Source: Aristolochia californica (taxonomy: Eukaryota > Streptophyta > Magnoliopsida > Piperales > Aristolochiaceae). From it: a DNA stretch of 64,000 nucleotides. Below the pieces are notes generated by a model. The model was not told the origin of the DNA, ran no database searches, and saw only the letters and a list, made by a program, of their open reading frames with translations. The translations under genes were made by a program, and so were the position numbers. This document shows, piece by piece, positions 24,186 through 35,691 of this stretch. The DNA lies in contig JARWKL010000012.1 in NCBI GenBank assembly GCA_029961685.1, positions 4,627,807 through 4,691,806 on the forward strand, written 5' to 3'. The number at the start of each line of letters is the position of its first letter. Position 1 is the stretch's first letter.

Positions 24186-25240
24186 ATGGAGAGTGGACAT
24201 ATGAGTAATAAGAGTGACATACTCTAAATTACTACAATTCCACTAAGAGGTCTTTCCAATTACCTCAGTTGGTCACAATCAGTACGAAGGGTTCTCATTA
24301 CTCGTGACCTTCTCAATCATGTTATCAAAATCCCTCCTCCTATTGATGAAGAAGATGAAGTCTACCATAAATGGGTAAAAAATGATAACATGGTTACCAG
24401 TTGGCTTATTAATAACATGGAAGAGCATGTTGCTAACAATGTGGTCCACTTGGAAACTTTGAAGGATATTTGGGACACATGTGCTAAGCTCTACTCTAGT
24501 ACCGCCTCCTTGCAAGGAGTATATGATGTTTTCCAAAGTATGTTGGCTAACAAACAAGGAGATAATATTCATGAGTTTCTGGCCCGATTTCGTGGCCTTC
24601 TCCAATAATGGAAAATTTCTCAACCATACTCTATCGACATTGTTGTCCAAGAAAAACAGCGCGAGGCCTTGGCATCGACTATTTGCCTTACCAATATTAA
24701 GTCGTATCTAAAGGTGGTTAAGACTCAGCTTCTTAGTTCCTTTGCCCTTCCCTCTTTTGATGACATCAATGCAACATTGTTATGGATTCCTGATCGATCT
24801 CCTCCTTCTCCGATTGATGCTCCATCAGCTATGTTCTCTGGTAATTGGGGTATATCATCCCCATTTCGAGGACGTGGTAGAAATACAAGAGGAGGCCGCA
24901 ATAGAGGTGGTCAAACGGGTCTGACCCATTCCCGCATTGAGCCTCGATTGTGCACTTACTGTGGTGGTCAGAACCACCATGTGGATTCATGTTGGAAACT
25001 CCATGGTAAGCCTGATTGGGTGACAGACAATCCAGACTCAGTTAATGTTGAGAAAAAAGAGGACAAGACTGATTCTCATTCAGGGAATGTGACTATCTCT
25101 TTTGGAAGAATATGCTTTAATTTAGAAGCTGAAATCCTTATTGGATCAGTCCTCTACTCCACCAGGCCCTACTGCTACCATTACCATTGCCTCAGGTATG
25201 CTTTCTTCCACTTCAACCCCTTCCTCTTGGATCATTGACT
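24186..25240 (+). pseudogene. Element D gag
   Basis: Starts at ATG 24186 (MESGHMSNKSDIL, then a stop, then ITTIPLRGLSNYLSW). It has capsid motifs VRRVLITRDLL, NNMEEHVANNVVHLE and DNIHEFLARFRGLL. A stop follows at 24606. The C-terminal part is open from 24669 and includes a Gly/Arg-rich stretch and the zinc knuckle CTYCGGQNHHVDSC. The few interruptions fit a young element. Confidence 0.88.
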
Positions 25241-26470
25241 CCAGGGCTTTCGATCACTTGTCAGGTAACAAACACATGCTTCATTCATTGTCTCCATGTC
25301 TTCCTCATAAATTGGTCACTATCGCTAATGGTTCCCAAACCACGGTGCTTGGCAAGGGTTCCTCCTCTCTTACTGCATCTATTCCTCTCAAAGATATGTT
25401 ATTTGTTCCTCAATTTCCGTTAAATTTGCTCTCCGTTAGTCAATTAACAAAACAATTGAATCGTTCTGTCATCTTCTCACCATCTTCATGTATATTTCAG
25501 GATCTAACTACGAAACAGGTGATTGGTGGTGGCCATGAAAAAGGGGGTTTATATTATTTTAATCTTCCACCAATAGCTGCTATTTCATCCACTACATCTG
25601 AGGCTCAAATGTGGCACAACCGTCTTAGTCATCCATCTATCTCGTCACTTTGTTCTTTAGTTCCATCTCTTAAATCTTTGTCTAATTCTAATTGTGAGGC
25701 ATGTCCATTAAGTAAGCATGTTAGGAGTACATATTCTCCTCGTCTTACAACAACTAGTACTGCTATGTTTGAATTAATACATTATGATGTATGGGGCCCT
25801 TTAAAGGTCTCTAACATTTCTCAGGTTCCATATTTTGTTACTTTTGTGGATGATTTTACCCGAGTGACTTGGTTGTTTTTGTTTAAAGAACGATAAAAAA
25901 TTCTTTCAATTTTTAAAAAATTTCATGCAATGGTTCTAATGCAATTTGGAAAAAAATTCAAATCCTTAGATTTGATAGTGCTAAGGAATATTTGTCTAAC
26001 GAGTTCAAATCATATTGTGAGGGTAATGGGCTTCTTCATCAAACATCATGTGTCTATACCCCTCAACAAAATGGTATTGCAATTGTCACCTCCTTGAGGT
26101 TGCTCGGGGCCTCCTCTACTCCATGAAGGTACCCTACTTTTATTGGCCTCATGCTATTCTTACCGCATGCTTTCTCATTAATAGGTTACCTTCATCAGTA
26201 CCTAGAAATCAAACTCCGTATTCTGTTTTGTTTCATTGTGAAGATCCATTTTCTCATCCTCTTAAATTATTTGGTTGCACATGTTTTGTTCATGATACTT
26301 CACCACATAAAAGTAAACTTGATCCTCGGTCTCTGAGGTGTATTTTTTGGGGGTATTCTCGAACTCAGAAAGGATATATTTGTTATAATCCTACGCTTCG
26401 AAGGTTGATGGTATCTCGGGATGTGACTTTTTTTGAAGACACTTCTACTCCTCACATGAGGCTCCTCTAG
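25141..26470 (+). pseudogene. Element D protease and integrase
   Basis: 251 codons are open from 25141. The protease motif is WIIDSRAFDHLSGNKH (DSG changed to DSR). LPLKDMLFVPQFPLNLLSVS-like sequence follows. The integrase zinc finger has HNRLSHPS and CEACPLSKH. The core has IHYDVWGPLKVSN and FVDDFTRVTWLFLFKER, then a stop at 25894. RFDSAKEY and PQQNGIAIVTS follow; the catalytic Glu region reads IAI where relatives have VAE, near a 1-2 base loss. The C-terminus has SRDVTFFEDTS. Confidence 0.87.
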
Positions 26471-28290
26471 GGTTTACATCTACTCCTACCACTCCATGTC
26501 CGCTTGTGTCATTTCATGAAAATATTACTCAACCCCCAGAAGCACCGACAGTCCCCTCACCTGTCGAGTTGTCTGATCCACCTGAGGTAAGTCTTTATCT
26601 TCCTCCTATGTTTGGGCATGAATTTGATACTCGGCCTATTGCAATATGAAAGGCAACCCGTTCTTGCACTACTTCTCATCCAATTGCCAATTTTATGTCT
26701 TCTCATCACTTATCTTCTCAGTGTGTTCAGTTTCTTGCTTCCTTTTCGTTTGTTTCCATACCACAATCCTATCAGGAGGCCCTGAAGCATCCAGGATGGA
26801 AGGCGGCTATGGATGAAGAAATGCATTCATTTTATGAAAATCAAACATGGACATTGGCATCGCTCCAAAAAGGTAAAAGACCGGTTGGTTGCAGATGGGT
26901 TTTTTTAGTGAAACACAACCTAGATGGACCGGTTGCTTGCCTTAAAGCACGCTTGGTAGCAAAAGGTTATACTCAGTGCTATGGGATAGATTATGAAGAG
27001 ACTTTCTCTCCAGTTGCAAAAATGAACTCGGTAAGTATCATCCTTTCTATTGCTGCTAACTCATCTTGGCCAGTATATCAGCTCGATGTAAAAAAATCAT
27101 TTTTAAATGGTGATATACACGAAGAAATTTATATGGTCCAACCACCAGGATATGTGGTTGAGGGGGCATCCGTGTGCTGATTAAAGAAATCTTTATATGG
27201 GCTTAAATAGTCCCCTCGGGCTTGGTTTGATAAATTTTGTCAAGCGCTTCTACGATTTGGCTTTCATAGGAGCTCGGTTGTTCACTCAGTATATGTTTAA
27301 GATACTATCAAAGGGAAGATATTATTGGCCGTGTATGTTGATGATATTATCTTGACTGGAAATGATGCTCATAGTATACAAGAAGTGAAGAATATGATAT
27401 GTAAAGAGTTCAAGACTAAAGATTTGGGTAAGCTCAAATATTGTCTGGGTATAGAAGTCCTTCAGTCAAATCATGGAATAGTATTGTCTCAAAGAAAATA
27501 CATCTTGGATCTTCTTGAAGAAACAGGAATGAAGGGTTGTAGAGCAGCTGATACACCTATGGATGCGAATGAAAGATTGTGTGCCACAACCGGAGAAGAT
27601 GTTGACACTGGAAAATATCAAAGACTTGTGGGAATTGATCTATCTCATGGTAACCAGGCCAGATATATCATATGTTGTGAGTGTGGTAAGCCAATTCATG
27701 CACAAACCACAAATTACTCACTGGAAAGCGTTGGAGAGAATACTATGATACTTAAAAGGTGCTCCAGGAAGAGGATTGCTATATAAAAAACATGGTCACT
27801 GCAATATAGAAGGCTTCTCAAATGCAGATTGGGCTGGATCACCCAATGATAGAAAATCTACATCTAGGTATTGTACCCTTGTTGGGGAAAACTTGATCAC
27901 ATGGAAAAGCAAAAAGCAAAACATGGTTGCAAGATCTAGTGCTGAAGCAGAATACTGAGAGCTATGGCCCACACTGTAAGTGAACTTTTATGGATAAAGA
28001 CGCTTCTTACTGAATTGGGATTTTATAAAGGAGGGGTTCTATGGGCCTACATTGTGATAATCAAGCAACTATTCACATTATGTCAAATCCAGTTTTCCAT
28101 GAAAGAATTAAACATATTGAAGTGGATTGTCATTTTATACTGGAAAAGTTTCAAGAAGGAATAATTTCTCTTAAACATGTTTCATTTCAAGAGCAATTAG
28201 TTGATATCATCACCAAACCAGTAACGTCCAAAGTTCTATCTTATATAGGTGGCAAGCTTGGTATTCATGATGTATTTTCTCCACCAGCTA
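26471..28290 (+). pseudogene. Element D reverse transcriptase-RNase H
   Basis: RT is open at 26695-27180 ([59 protein letters not shown]). A stop at 27178 follows, then LKKSLYGLK with a second stop. VYVDDIILTGND is intact near 27340, in an open stretch of 153 codons. RNase H has DWAGSPNDRKSTSRY, SSAEAEY and [13 protein letters not shown], with shifts near 27640, 27957 and 28030. The active-site DD is kept, but at least five breaks prevent a full product. Confidence 0.9.
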
Positions 28291-28299
28291 GAGGGGGAG

Positions 28300-28690
28300 T
28301 GTTGGAAGATGGGCTCAAGCCCACAAGCTCAAGGCTAGAAGCCCACACATCAAAGGAGTGGCAAAGTGGTTATTTATGATATGTTCCATAAGGATGGCAT
28401 GGAGATGTAAATACGTTGTCTTAGTATGTCTTTTAATCTATTGAGTTGTAACCCTAAGGGCTTTGTAACACTATAAATAAGAGCATTAGCTAAGAGGTAA
28501 GGCATTCAATCCTTCTCCTCTCTTTGGAAAAACGTCCAGCCACCCTCTCTTCTCTCTTGACACATTCTCTCCTTCCCTTAATCCAAACTCTCCTCTCAGA
28601 CATCCTTCTCCTTTATCCCTCTTCTCTCTCTTCTCTCCTTCTTCTTCCACATTAACCTAGAGACATTCTCAAGGGGTCCTAACTTCTACA
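28300..28690 (+). repeat. 3' LTR of element D
   Basis: 391 bp, preceded by the purine tract AGAGGGGGAG and followed by AGGGT. About 95% identical to the 5' LTR. Confidence 0.95.
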
Positions 28691-28695
28691 AGGGT

Positions 28696-29143
28696 CACCG
28701 CGATGTTCAGTACACTTTGAGCAAATTTGTATGGCTCCGTCTCCAGCCTTACCGTCAAAATTCCATTACAGGCAATCGGCACAAGTTTTCTCCAAAGTAT
28801 TTTGGACCCTTCAAAATTAGCCAGCGAGTGGGGCAAGTCGCCTCTCAGCTTCAGCTTCCTCCAGAGTCCAAGCTTCATGATGTTTTTCATGTCTCTCTAC
28901 TCAAGCCCTGCAAACAATTAGTACCAACTTCCATTCCTTCCTTACCGCCGATTGAAGACGGTAAATTTTCGCTCACTCCCATCAAATTTTTGAATGCTCG
29001 CCATAATGCAGAAAGGAAAGAAGTACTAGTTCAGTTGTCACACACATATGCCATGGAAGCCATGTGGGAAGACCTACAAGTATTCCAACACATCTATCCA
29101 ACCTTCGAGCTTGTGGACAAGCTCTTTTCCCATGGGGGAGTGT
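28696..29143 (+). pseudogene. Gypsy K integrase C-terminus and chromodomain
   Basis: The frame continues across D: HRDVQYTLSKFVWLRLQPYR, FSPKYFGPFKISQRVG and LPPESKLHDVFHVSLLKP, the usual gypsy integrase C-terminal blocks. A chromodomain-like end follows (EVLVQLSHTYAMEAMWEDLQ). Chromodomains are thought to guide integration to particular chromatin. Open for 147 codons, it is the best preserved part of K. It ends at TAG 29158, just within the 3' LTR. Confidence 0.88.
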
Positions 29144-29603
29144 TGTTATGGACTCGATAGCCGAACGAGTCATCCAAAGGCGACGCGGGTGAGTTGGTGA
29201 CTCAGAGGATCATCCAAATAACTTAGGATTTATATGTTTACATTAATTCAGTATGTGGTAGCATATAAGCCAGCAATGGCAGTATTGTAAAAACACTAAA
29301 TCAGGTCCTTGGGGTGATTAGCCTTTAAGAGGGCTGACGAAAGGGAAGAAGGCAAGTCAAATATTACCCAAATCAGGATTAGTGTTCTTCTCTAATGAAC
29401 CTAGGATCGGCGTTCTCCTTGACAAACCCAAGGTTCAGGTCTCCCTTCGATGAGCCTGACTTCTTCTCTCCACTAATTCCTTCATTCTATCCATTCTCAG
29501 CAATATAGGTCGACCAGGCAAGACTGTTCACCCTGGTTCGTTCCTCCCCTTGACGATCCTTCACTTCGTCGAGTGATGAGGTCTATGGTCAAGGACCATA
29601 AAA
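29144..29603 (+). repeat. 3' LTR of gypsy K
   Basis: 460 bp. Preceded by CATGGGGGAG, a short purine tract. The end reads ATAAAA where the 5' LTR has ATAACA. ATAAG follows, and then the LTR of B resumes. Confidence 0.93.
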
Positions 29604-29608
29604 ATAAG

Positions 29609-29929
29609 TCTATTCAAACCAATCTACTAGAAGACTAATATGAGTTGAACTAGAACTCTTTCTTCATTCACATGAATATAAGGGAGGAGGCCAGCTCATG
29701 GCCTTATCCTTGTGGGTCCCTCATGATCATCTAGCTCATCTTGATATGGTTGACAGCTCATGAGATATTTGTGGGTCCCACTTGATCTTCAAGTCTTCTA
29801 ACTCATTTAAGCTTGTGCTTCTTAATTCCTTAACTCGTGTTTGCTTGGGTGATGACTCTTCTTGGTGTCCCACGTCCTCATGGTTGGTCCCACCAGCTCA
29901 AGCACCATGGTGGGTCCCACATTGTAACA
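29609..29929 (-). repeat. 5' LTR of element B, second part
   Basis: Continues the LTR broken at 12843. Together the parts make about 624 bp, close to the 607 bp of the 3' LTR. It contains GTGGGTCCCAC at 29910-29920 and ends TGTAACA, followed by GACAC. Confidence 0.93.
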
Positions 29930-29934
29930 GACAC

Positions 29935-31047
29935 ACAATCTTGTTTCTTACATTTCCAAGAAATCAAGGCACACCCCCAAAAAATATACACCAACCTGTA
30001 GTAGAGCGACGGGTATCAGGGCACCCAGCCCAATCAGCATCATTGTAGGCAACAAGTTGAAGAGATGAGCCTGTAATAAAAAATAATCAAAGAGTAGAAG
30101 AACCTCGAAGATAGCGAATAATGCATCGGAGTGCAGCAAGATGATGATGTCAAGGAGAAGACATAAATTGACTGACATGATTAATAGCATAAGAGATATC
30201 CGGGCAAGTTGTGGTCTAGTAGATGAGACTCCCAACTAAACACTGATAGAGAGTAGGATCATCAAGAAGGTCCCCTTCTTCTTTCCGGTATTTCACATTG
30301 ACTTCCATAGGAGTACCAATAAAAGAAGTGTCCGCCAAACCAGCTAAGGTAATAGTATCTTGAGTATACTTGTGCTGATTTAGGAAAATACATTTGTCCC
30401 AATGATGTACTTCTAGTGCTAATAAGTACGTGAGCTGTCCTAGATCTTTCAAATGGAAGGTTGAATGTAGAAGCCGCTAAAGCTTATAATCAGGCCAGAA
30501 ACAGTGCCAGTAAGGATAATATCATCCATATAGACCAAGATAAGGACTAAGCCCGATGTCAACTTGTAAAAGAATAGAGAAGAGTCATACTGGCTTTGTG
30601 TAAAGCGGTGGAGAAGAAGTGTATCAAGAAACTTCTCAAACCAAGCCCGGGGAGCTTGCTTAAGCCCATACAAAAGATGGTGTAGCTTGCATACATCCTG
30701 AGGAGAAGAAGTAGTCATACCAAAGGGAAGCTTCATGTAGATATCGTCTTATAAATCACCATACAAAAATGCATTCTTCACATCCATCTTATGCAGATGC
30801 CAAGACTGTGAAGCAGCAATAGCTAAAATAGTTCGAACCGTGGTCATCTTGGCAACTGGAGCAAATGCATGCTCATAACCAATCCCATATTCCTACGTGT
30901 TTCCGAGAGCTACGAGGTGAGCTTTGTAGCGATTAAAGAACCATCCGATCGAAGCTTTACAGAGAAAATCTAATTACTCCCAAGAGGCTTAATAGTAGGG
31001 GCAAGTAACAACATCCCAAGTGTGATTCTTCTCAAGAGCTTGAGGTT
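29935..31047 (-). pseudogene. Element R reverse transcriptase and RNase H N-part
   Basis: RT motifs: [20 protein letters not shown] near 30800, KLPFGMTTSSPQDVCKLHHL, LYGLKQAPRAWFEKF and LVYMDDIILTG (catalytic DD kept). After these come LTYLLALEVHHWDKCIFLNQ and the start of RNase H (CPDTRRSTTGWCIFFGG), which is cut at 29935 by B and continues at 7284. Stops and shifts occur near 30235, 30450, 30750 and 30900. Confidence 0.87.
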
Positions 31048-32216
31048 CTATTTGCATTGGCTTTTGCCAACACTCATGTGTGATTGCCTATTTGTAGTAA
31101 GAGGGAATCGAAATAGATGATAAAGTAGCCATAGGTAAGGTAGTGGAGGAGAAAGCATACCTATCTGGGGGGCGAGAAGTGCGAGTACATCGACGAAGAG
31201 TGATGGAAGCAGGAGCAGGAGAAGGATCAGGAGCAGGCGCCAGGTCAGGATCATGAGGGGGCATAGGTGAAGTTGGACTGAGCTCATAAAAGCTAGGCAG
31301 AATAGATAAAGATGCAGATAGTAGTGCAACATGAGAGGGAAAGAAATATTGATTTTCAAATAAAACCACATTCCGAGAAACATGTATACGATGAGCATGG
31401 GGATCATAGTAAATATAGCCTTTTTGCAATATAGCATAACCAAGAAAAGCACACTTAACGGATTGGGCTGTAAGTTTATGTCATTCATGAGTAGGTAGAT
31501 GCACAAAACAAACACAATCGAATGTCTGAAGATCCGCATATGTAGGAGCATGACCAAATAACTTAAAAATGGAGAAACATGATGCAATAGAGGAGAAGGC
31601 AAGTGGTTGATTAAATGAACTGAAGTAGACAACGCTTCACACACAAAACGAGGAGGAACAGATGAATCAAGTAAAAGAGTTTGTACCACATCAAGAAGAT
31701 GACAATTTTTTATCTCTGCAACTGCATTTTGCTGCGGTGTCGAAGGACACGAATGCTAAGAAATGATACCTTTGCTTTGAAGAAAATCTTGAAACTCATT
31801 TGACATGTATTCGCTACCAAAATCAAAGTGCAATACCTTGATGCTAGCAGAGAATTGAGTCTCAAGAAGAGCAAGAAAGTGTTGAAAGATGACAAAAACT
31901 TCAAACTTAGCCTGTAGGAAGTAGACCCAAGTAAAACAGCTAAAGTCATTGATAAAGGTAACAAAGTACTTATAATGTCATGAGAAACAACAGAAGCAAT
32001 TCCCAAAACATCACTATGAATAATATCAAAACATTGTGTCGCATGAGATCCATGATGAGGAAAAGGGACAATTTTACTTTTGCTAAGTTTACATGATGAA
32101 CAATCAAATGAAAGATTAAGAGAAGAACATGGTATGAAGTACATCAAAGTTTGGATGGACGAGACGTCTATGCCACATCTTAGTTCTAGAACTAACTACA
32201 TTACATTCAAAGGAAA
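31048..32216 (-). pseudogene. Element R integrase
   Basis: DCSSCKLSKSK and IHSDVLGIAS (first Asp region), then D-containing and PQQN-type regions in broken frames. INHLPSPLLHHVSPF and the C-terminal HRIHVSRNVVLFENQYFF follow. Element E has the same layout, which is how the E-R junction can be recognised. Confidence 0.82.
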
Positions 32217-33610
32217 TTAAAGGAGCACAAGGAATACTGGTAGAGAGAAAAACTTGAATGGGAAAGAGTCGCCTACTTTAGGCCCCTTCGCGATCATTTT
32301 CCCTGACGCTTGATCCTGCACAACACAACCAGATTGAGAGAACAAAACATTACAATTATCATCAACCAATTGACCAATAGAAATAAGATTTGTGGAGAGA
32401 TCAGGGGACACAAAAACATTAGATAAGGTAGGAGAAAGATCACCAACAACACTGATAGGCAGAGAGCTACCATCAGCAGTGTTAATTTCCAGATTTCCAT
32501 CATACTTTTTGACATTGCAAAGAGAAATAGCAGTGTTGGTCATATGGTTAGAAGCTCTAGAATCAACATACCATGGCCGAGTGGAAACTTCATTCTTACT
32601 TGAGAGGCCAAAAGTAGAAAGGGCAGAAATGATTATCTGTTGTACCATTTCAGAAGTAAGTGTATTCAGACTTGTGGAGACTGTAGAAACAGTATTTGGA
32701 GCAACTGGCATGGCAGGAGGCAATATAGAAGAATTAGAAGCACTTGTGGAGGCATGATAAGCAGTGCCCTTCTTCCTTGCTGGGAAAATAGGACAATCAA
32801 CGAGAAGATGACCGATTTGCTTGCAGTATCGACAAAACTTTTTAGTGCAATCCCGAGCAAAATGACCAGAGTCTTTACAGTTAAAGCACTGGACAAATTT
32901 CATGTCCCTACCCTGATTTCTCCCTTGTGTGGCATATGCCACAGGAATGGGGGCATCAGTATTAGCCCAATATTCCATGTCGGCCTGAGCGGCAAGACGT
33001 TGTTCGGCCCTTAGAAGCTCACTCAAACATGTATCCAAAGATGGTACAAGATGAAAATTCATTAGATTGGAATGAGCAACGTCAAACTCTGAACGGAGCT
33101 TCATCAAGAATTAATCTCTCTTGCTTTTCTCATGCACGGCCTGAACAGCAGAGAGAGCAACAACTAAAACATTCTCAAAAACGATCTCGGCATAATCAGC
33201 CCAAAGGTTGAGAAACCTAGAATAGTATTCTTCAATAAATAGGTTGCCTTGTGTGAAATTAGCCATCTCATACTCCAATTGAAACCGCCGAGCTATGTTA
33301 TTTTGGTTGTAAATCATGTGGAGGTAATTCCACATATCACCTACATTTCTATAGGGTCTTAAATTAAGAAGAAATGTGGCTCAACAAAGCCAATTATCCA
33401 GGTCATTACCCGAGGATCCATGGTTATCCACTTTGACAAAGTTGTGGCCTCTCGAGGTGTTGGATCACGTCCATCTATATGACCCCATATCTCTTTTCCC
33501 ATAACAAATAAAAGGAATTGAAATGCCCATGTAGAGTAGTTCTTACCAATGAAACGAATAGGTAAAACATCTAACTTGTCAGATGGCATGATCAATCCAC
33601 GCAGAGACAC
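32217..33610 (-). pseudogene. Element R gag and protease
   Basis: Gag starts near 33610 (MSLRGLIMPSDKLDVLPIRF, GKNYSTWAFQFLLFVMGKEI). Breaks lie near 33358 and 33110, then 296 codons are open at 32217-33107. This part carries two CCHC knuckles (CFNCKDSGHFARDC and CRYCKQIGHLLVDC) and the protease site WYVDSRASNHMT (DSG to DSR). The DLSTNLISIGQLVDDNCNV block follows. It is closely related to E. Confidence 0.88.
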
Positions 33611-34293
33611 AACAATCCGAGGGCAAACCTTGAGGCACCAAACTTTATGAAAAAAAAATTGAAACCCTCTTTACTGAAAATGCCAACTCAAAGTCCAAAC
33701 TCAGAACTCCAACCCTGAGTTTTTTTATTTACTGGTGTTGGCTGGTTTGGGTTGGGCTGCCCGGTCCGGTTGAATAGGCGCGGTCGGGCCGGTGCTTGAT
33801 TAGATTTTCCAAACTTAGGAAAATCTAATGTTTCTAGAGTGCCAAAACTCTTCGTCCATGGCAACGACACTAAATCACTCGGCAACGGCAACGACAGAAG
33901 CTCCTTCTTCCCTGGAAAAGGTCCTTCTTCACCAGAAATGGCTCCAAAAACTCGAAAAATGTCTCCTTCATCTCCAAAAATGGCGCTAAAAATGTTAGGA
34001 TCCGTCGTCCTCTACGCGCCAAACGACTCAGAAGAAAACAGAGACTTTTCCTGGGCAAAGGCTCCTTCTTCTATGGCAACAATGCAAAACAACTCGAAAA
34101 TGTCACCAGAAACGATGCTAAACAACTCGAAATGTCGTCATCCTCTTCTCCATGGCGGAGAAAAAAAATCTCGGCATAACTCTCGACAGAAAAAAAAATC
34201 ATCCACGACAAAATTCTTGGCGGAAAAAAAAAACTCACCCTCACAGTAGAGGAAAGAAGACTCTGGAAGAACAACACTCTGGCTCTGATAACT
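33611..34293 (-). other. Element R leader and primer-binding site
   Basis: About 680 bp of leader. It contains imperfect short repeats around AACTCGAAAATGTC. GGCTCTGATAACT at 34281-34293 resembles the complement of a tRNA-Met primer site (TTATCAGAGCC). No coding signal is convincing on either strand, although a plus-strand stretch stays open. Confidence 0.7.
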
Positions 34294-34548
34294 TGTCAAA
34301 CATGTTGTTGGAGAGTGCAGCAAAGATCATCAATGATGGTTGATGGAACAACCAAGAACAAAATTCTTAAAAATTGGAGAATGTCCTCCTCTTTCCTTTC
34401 TCTTTTCTATTTAAACATAAGATTAGGTTTAAGTTACACAAGACAGCCCATGGGCTTAATTACAATCTAACCCATATAACTTATTAAACTAAATACATAT
34501 AAATATCTATACAACTAACATTAATACAAATTCCAAAATATGGTAACT
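34294..34548 (-). repeat. 5' LTR of element R
   Basis: About 255 bp, starting TGTCAAAC on the plus strand. It matches 6675-6921. The outer end is GGTAACT, followed by TTGTC, a plausible diverged copy of the target CTGCC. Confidence 0.85.
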
Positions 34549-35198
34549 TTGTCCTCTCCTATGCTGCATCATGTTTCTCCATTTTTTAAGTTATTTGATT
34601 ATTCTCCGTCATATGCTAATCTTCAGACATTCGATTGTGTTTGTTTTGTGCATCTACCTGCTCCTGATCCTCCCCATGCTCCTGCTTCACCCACTCTTCG
34701 CCGGTCTACTTGCCCTTCTTTCCCCCTGATAGGTCTAGTTTCTCCTCCACTGTCTCTCTTGCGTCTACTTTATCGTCTATTTCTATTCCCCAAATAGGCA
34801 ATGGCACATGAGTGTTGGCAAAAGGCAATGCAAATAGAACTTCAAGCTCTTGAGGAGAATCACACATGGGATATTGTTACTTGCCCCCCTGCTATAAGGC
34901 CTCTAGGGGGTAAATTGGTTTTCTATGTAAAAATGAGTTCAAATGGCTCTTTGGATCGACACAAAGATTGCTTCGTAGCCCTGGGGAACAAGCAGGAATA
35001 TGAGATTGATTATGAGGATACATTTGTTCCATATGCCAAGATGACCATGGTTCGAACCATATTAGCTATTCCAGCCTCACAATCATGGCCACTGCATCAG
35101 ATGGATGTGAAGAATTCCTTTCTTCATGGTGATCTACATCAAGATATCTACATGAAGCTTCCCTTTGGTATAACTACTTCTTCTCCTTATGATGTCTA
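34549..35198 (+). pseudogene. Copia E, right piece: integrase end and RT start
   Basis: Resumes at SPMLHHVSPFFKLFDYSP after R. HAPASPTLRRSTCPS and an RT start follow ([58 protein letters not shown]). It matches R up to SSPYDVY, where R continues CKLHHLLYGLK. From about 35198 the sequence no longer matches RT, 35 bp before the LTR of F. The rest of RT and RNase H is not found. Confidence 0.85.
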
Positions 35199-35232
35199 CC
35201 ACAAATTTTCTTGGTATGAATTTTATGCTTCA

Positions 35233-35684
35233 TGTTGAATTTAGGAACCCTTTTATAAAATCATGTGCAAGAGGAATGAGGAACAAAAAAGAAACAGGAG
35301 AGAGAGTGCTCTCGGGTAAGGAGAAGAAGAGAGAAAACGGATAAAGGAAAGAGAGGTTAAGGAAAGAAGAGTTTTTTCACATGAAAGAGAAAAACTTAAA
35401 CTCCCTTTCTTAATTATAATTTGTGTATAAGGTTCTCTAATTATAGAAGAGGATGTGGTAGTGTCCATGTATAATTACACTTCATTCTCCTAATTACATT
35501 CAATCTCTAACTCTTAAGATAAGCCTACCATGATAAGATAACTCAAAGTAATCTAGAAGTCTAACATAACTCAAATACTAACTCCTTCTTATGAGGACGT
35601 GACCTTTAGGATAAGAGGTCGGCTTGTGGCTATCTTGTGGGTCCCAGTAGGTCGTGCAAGCTTGGTGGAACCTACCTTGTAACA
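35233..35684 (-). repeat. 3' LTR of element F
   Basis: 452 bp running TGTTGAATTTAGG to TGTAACA, followed by CTCCCCCTCAAGCTGG (polypurine tract complement). Its partner LTR is missing. Confidence 0.82.
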
Positions 35685-35691
35685 CTCCCCC

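Larger units (their letters stand above)
22925..28690 (+). mobile_element. Copia LTR retrotransposon D inside gypsy K
   Basis: 5766 bp, plus strand. LTRs are 22925-23313 and 28300-28690, with perfect AGGGT target duplications at 22920-22924 and 28691-28695. By hand the LTRs differ at 18 positions and one 2-bp indel, about 95% identity. It is the least diverged pair I compared, in keeping with D being in the innermost layer. It still has many stops. Confidence 0.95.
12844..29603 (+). mobile_element. Ty3/gypsy retrotransposon K, carrying C and D
   Basis: LTRs are at 12844-13306 and 29144-29603, with target duplication ATAAG at 12839-12843 and 29604-29608. The gag, protease, RT, RNase H, integrase, chromodomain order is that of plant chromoviruses. 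Copia C (16237-21924) sits between RNase H and integrase, and copia D (22925-28690) in the integrase C-terminal part. Without them K is about 5.3 kb. The LTRs differ at about 39 of 460 positions by my count. Confidence 0.93.
7285..29929 (-). mobile_element. Copia LTR retrotransposon B, split by gypsy K
   Basis: Minus-strand copia element of the same broad group as A, F and I. The 3' LTR is at 7285-7891 and the interior at 7892-12540. The 5' LTR is at 12541-12843 and continues at 29609-29929. Perfect GACAC target duplications lie at 7280-7284 and 29930-29934. Gypsy K inserted into its 5' LTR. Without K, B is about 5.9 kb. Confidence 0.93.
6675..34548 (-). mobile_element. Copia LTR retrotransposon R, split by B
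   Basis: Minus-strand copia element with short (about 250 bp) LTRs at 6675-6921 and 34294-34548. The interior is at 6922-7284 and 29935-34293. Element B occupies 7285-29929 and duplicated GACAC. Without B and its extra duplication R is about 5.2 kb. It interrupts integrase of E: CTGCC at 6670-6674 and TTGTC at 34549-34553 are a plausible diverged target duplication, and INHLP of E resumes as SPMLHHVSPF after it. Confidence 0.88.

Noticed and set aside
33839..34249. 136-codon plus-strand frame in the R leader
   Set aside because: It is antisense to R, Lys/Ser-rich and made of short repeats, with no recognisable domain or initiation context.
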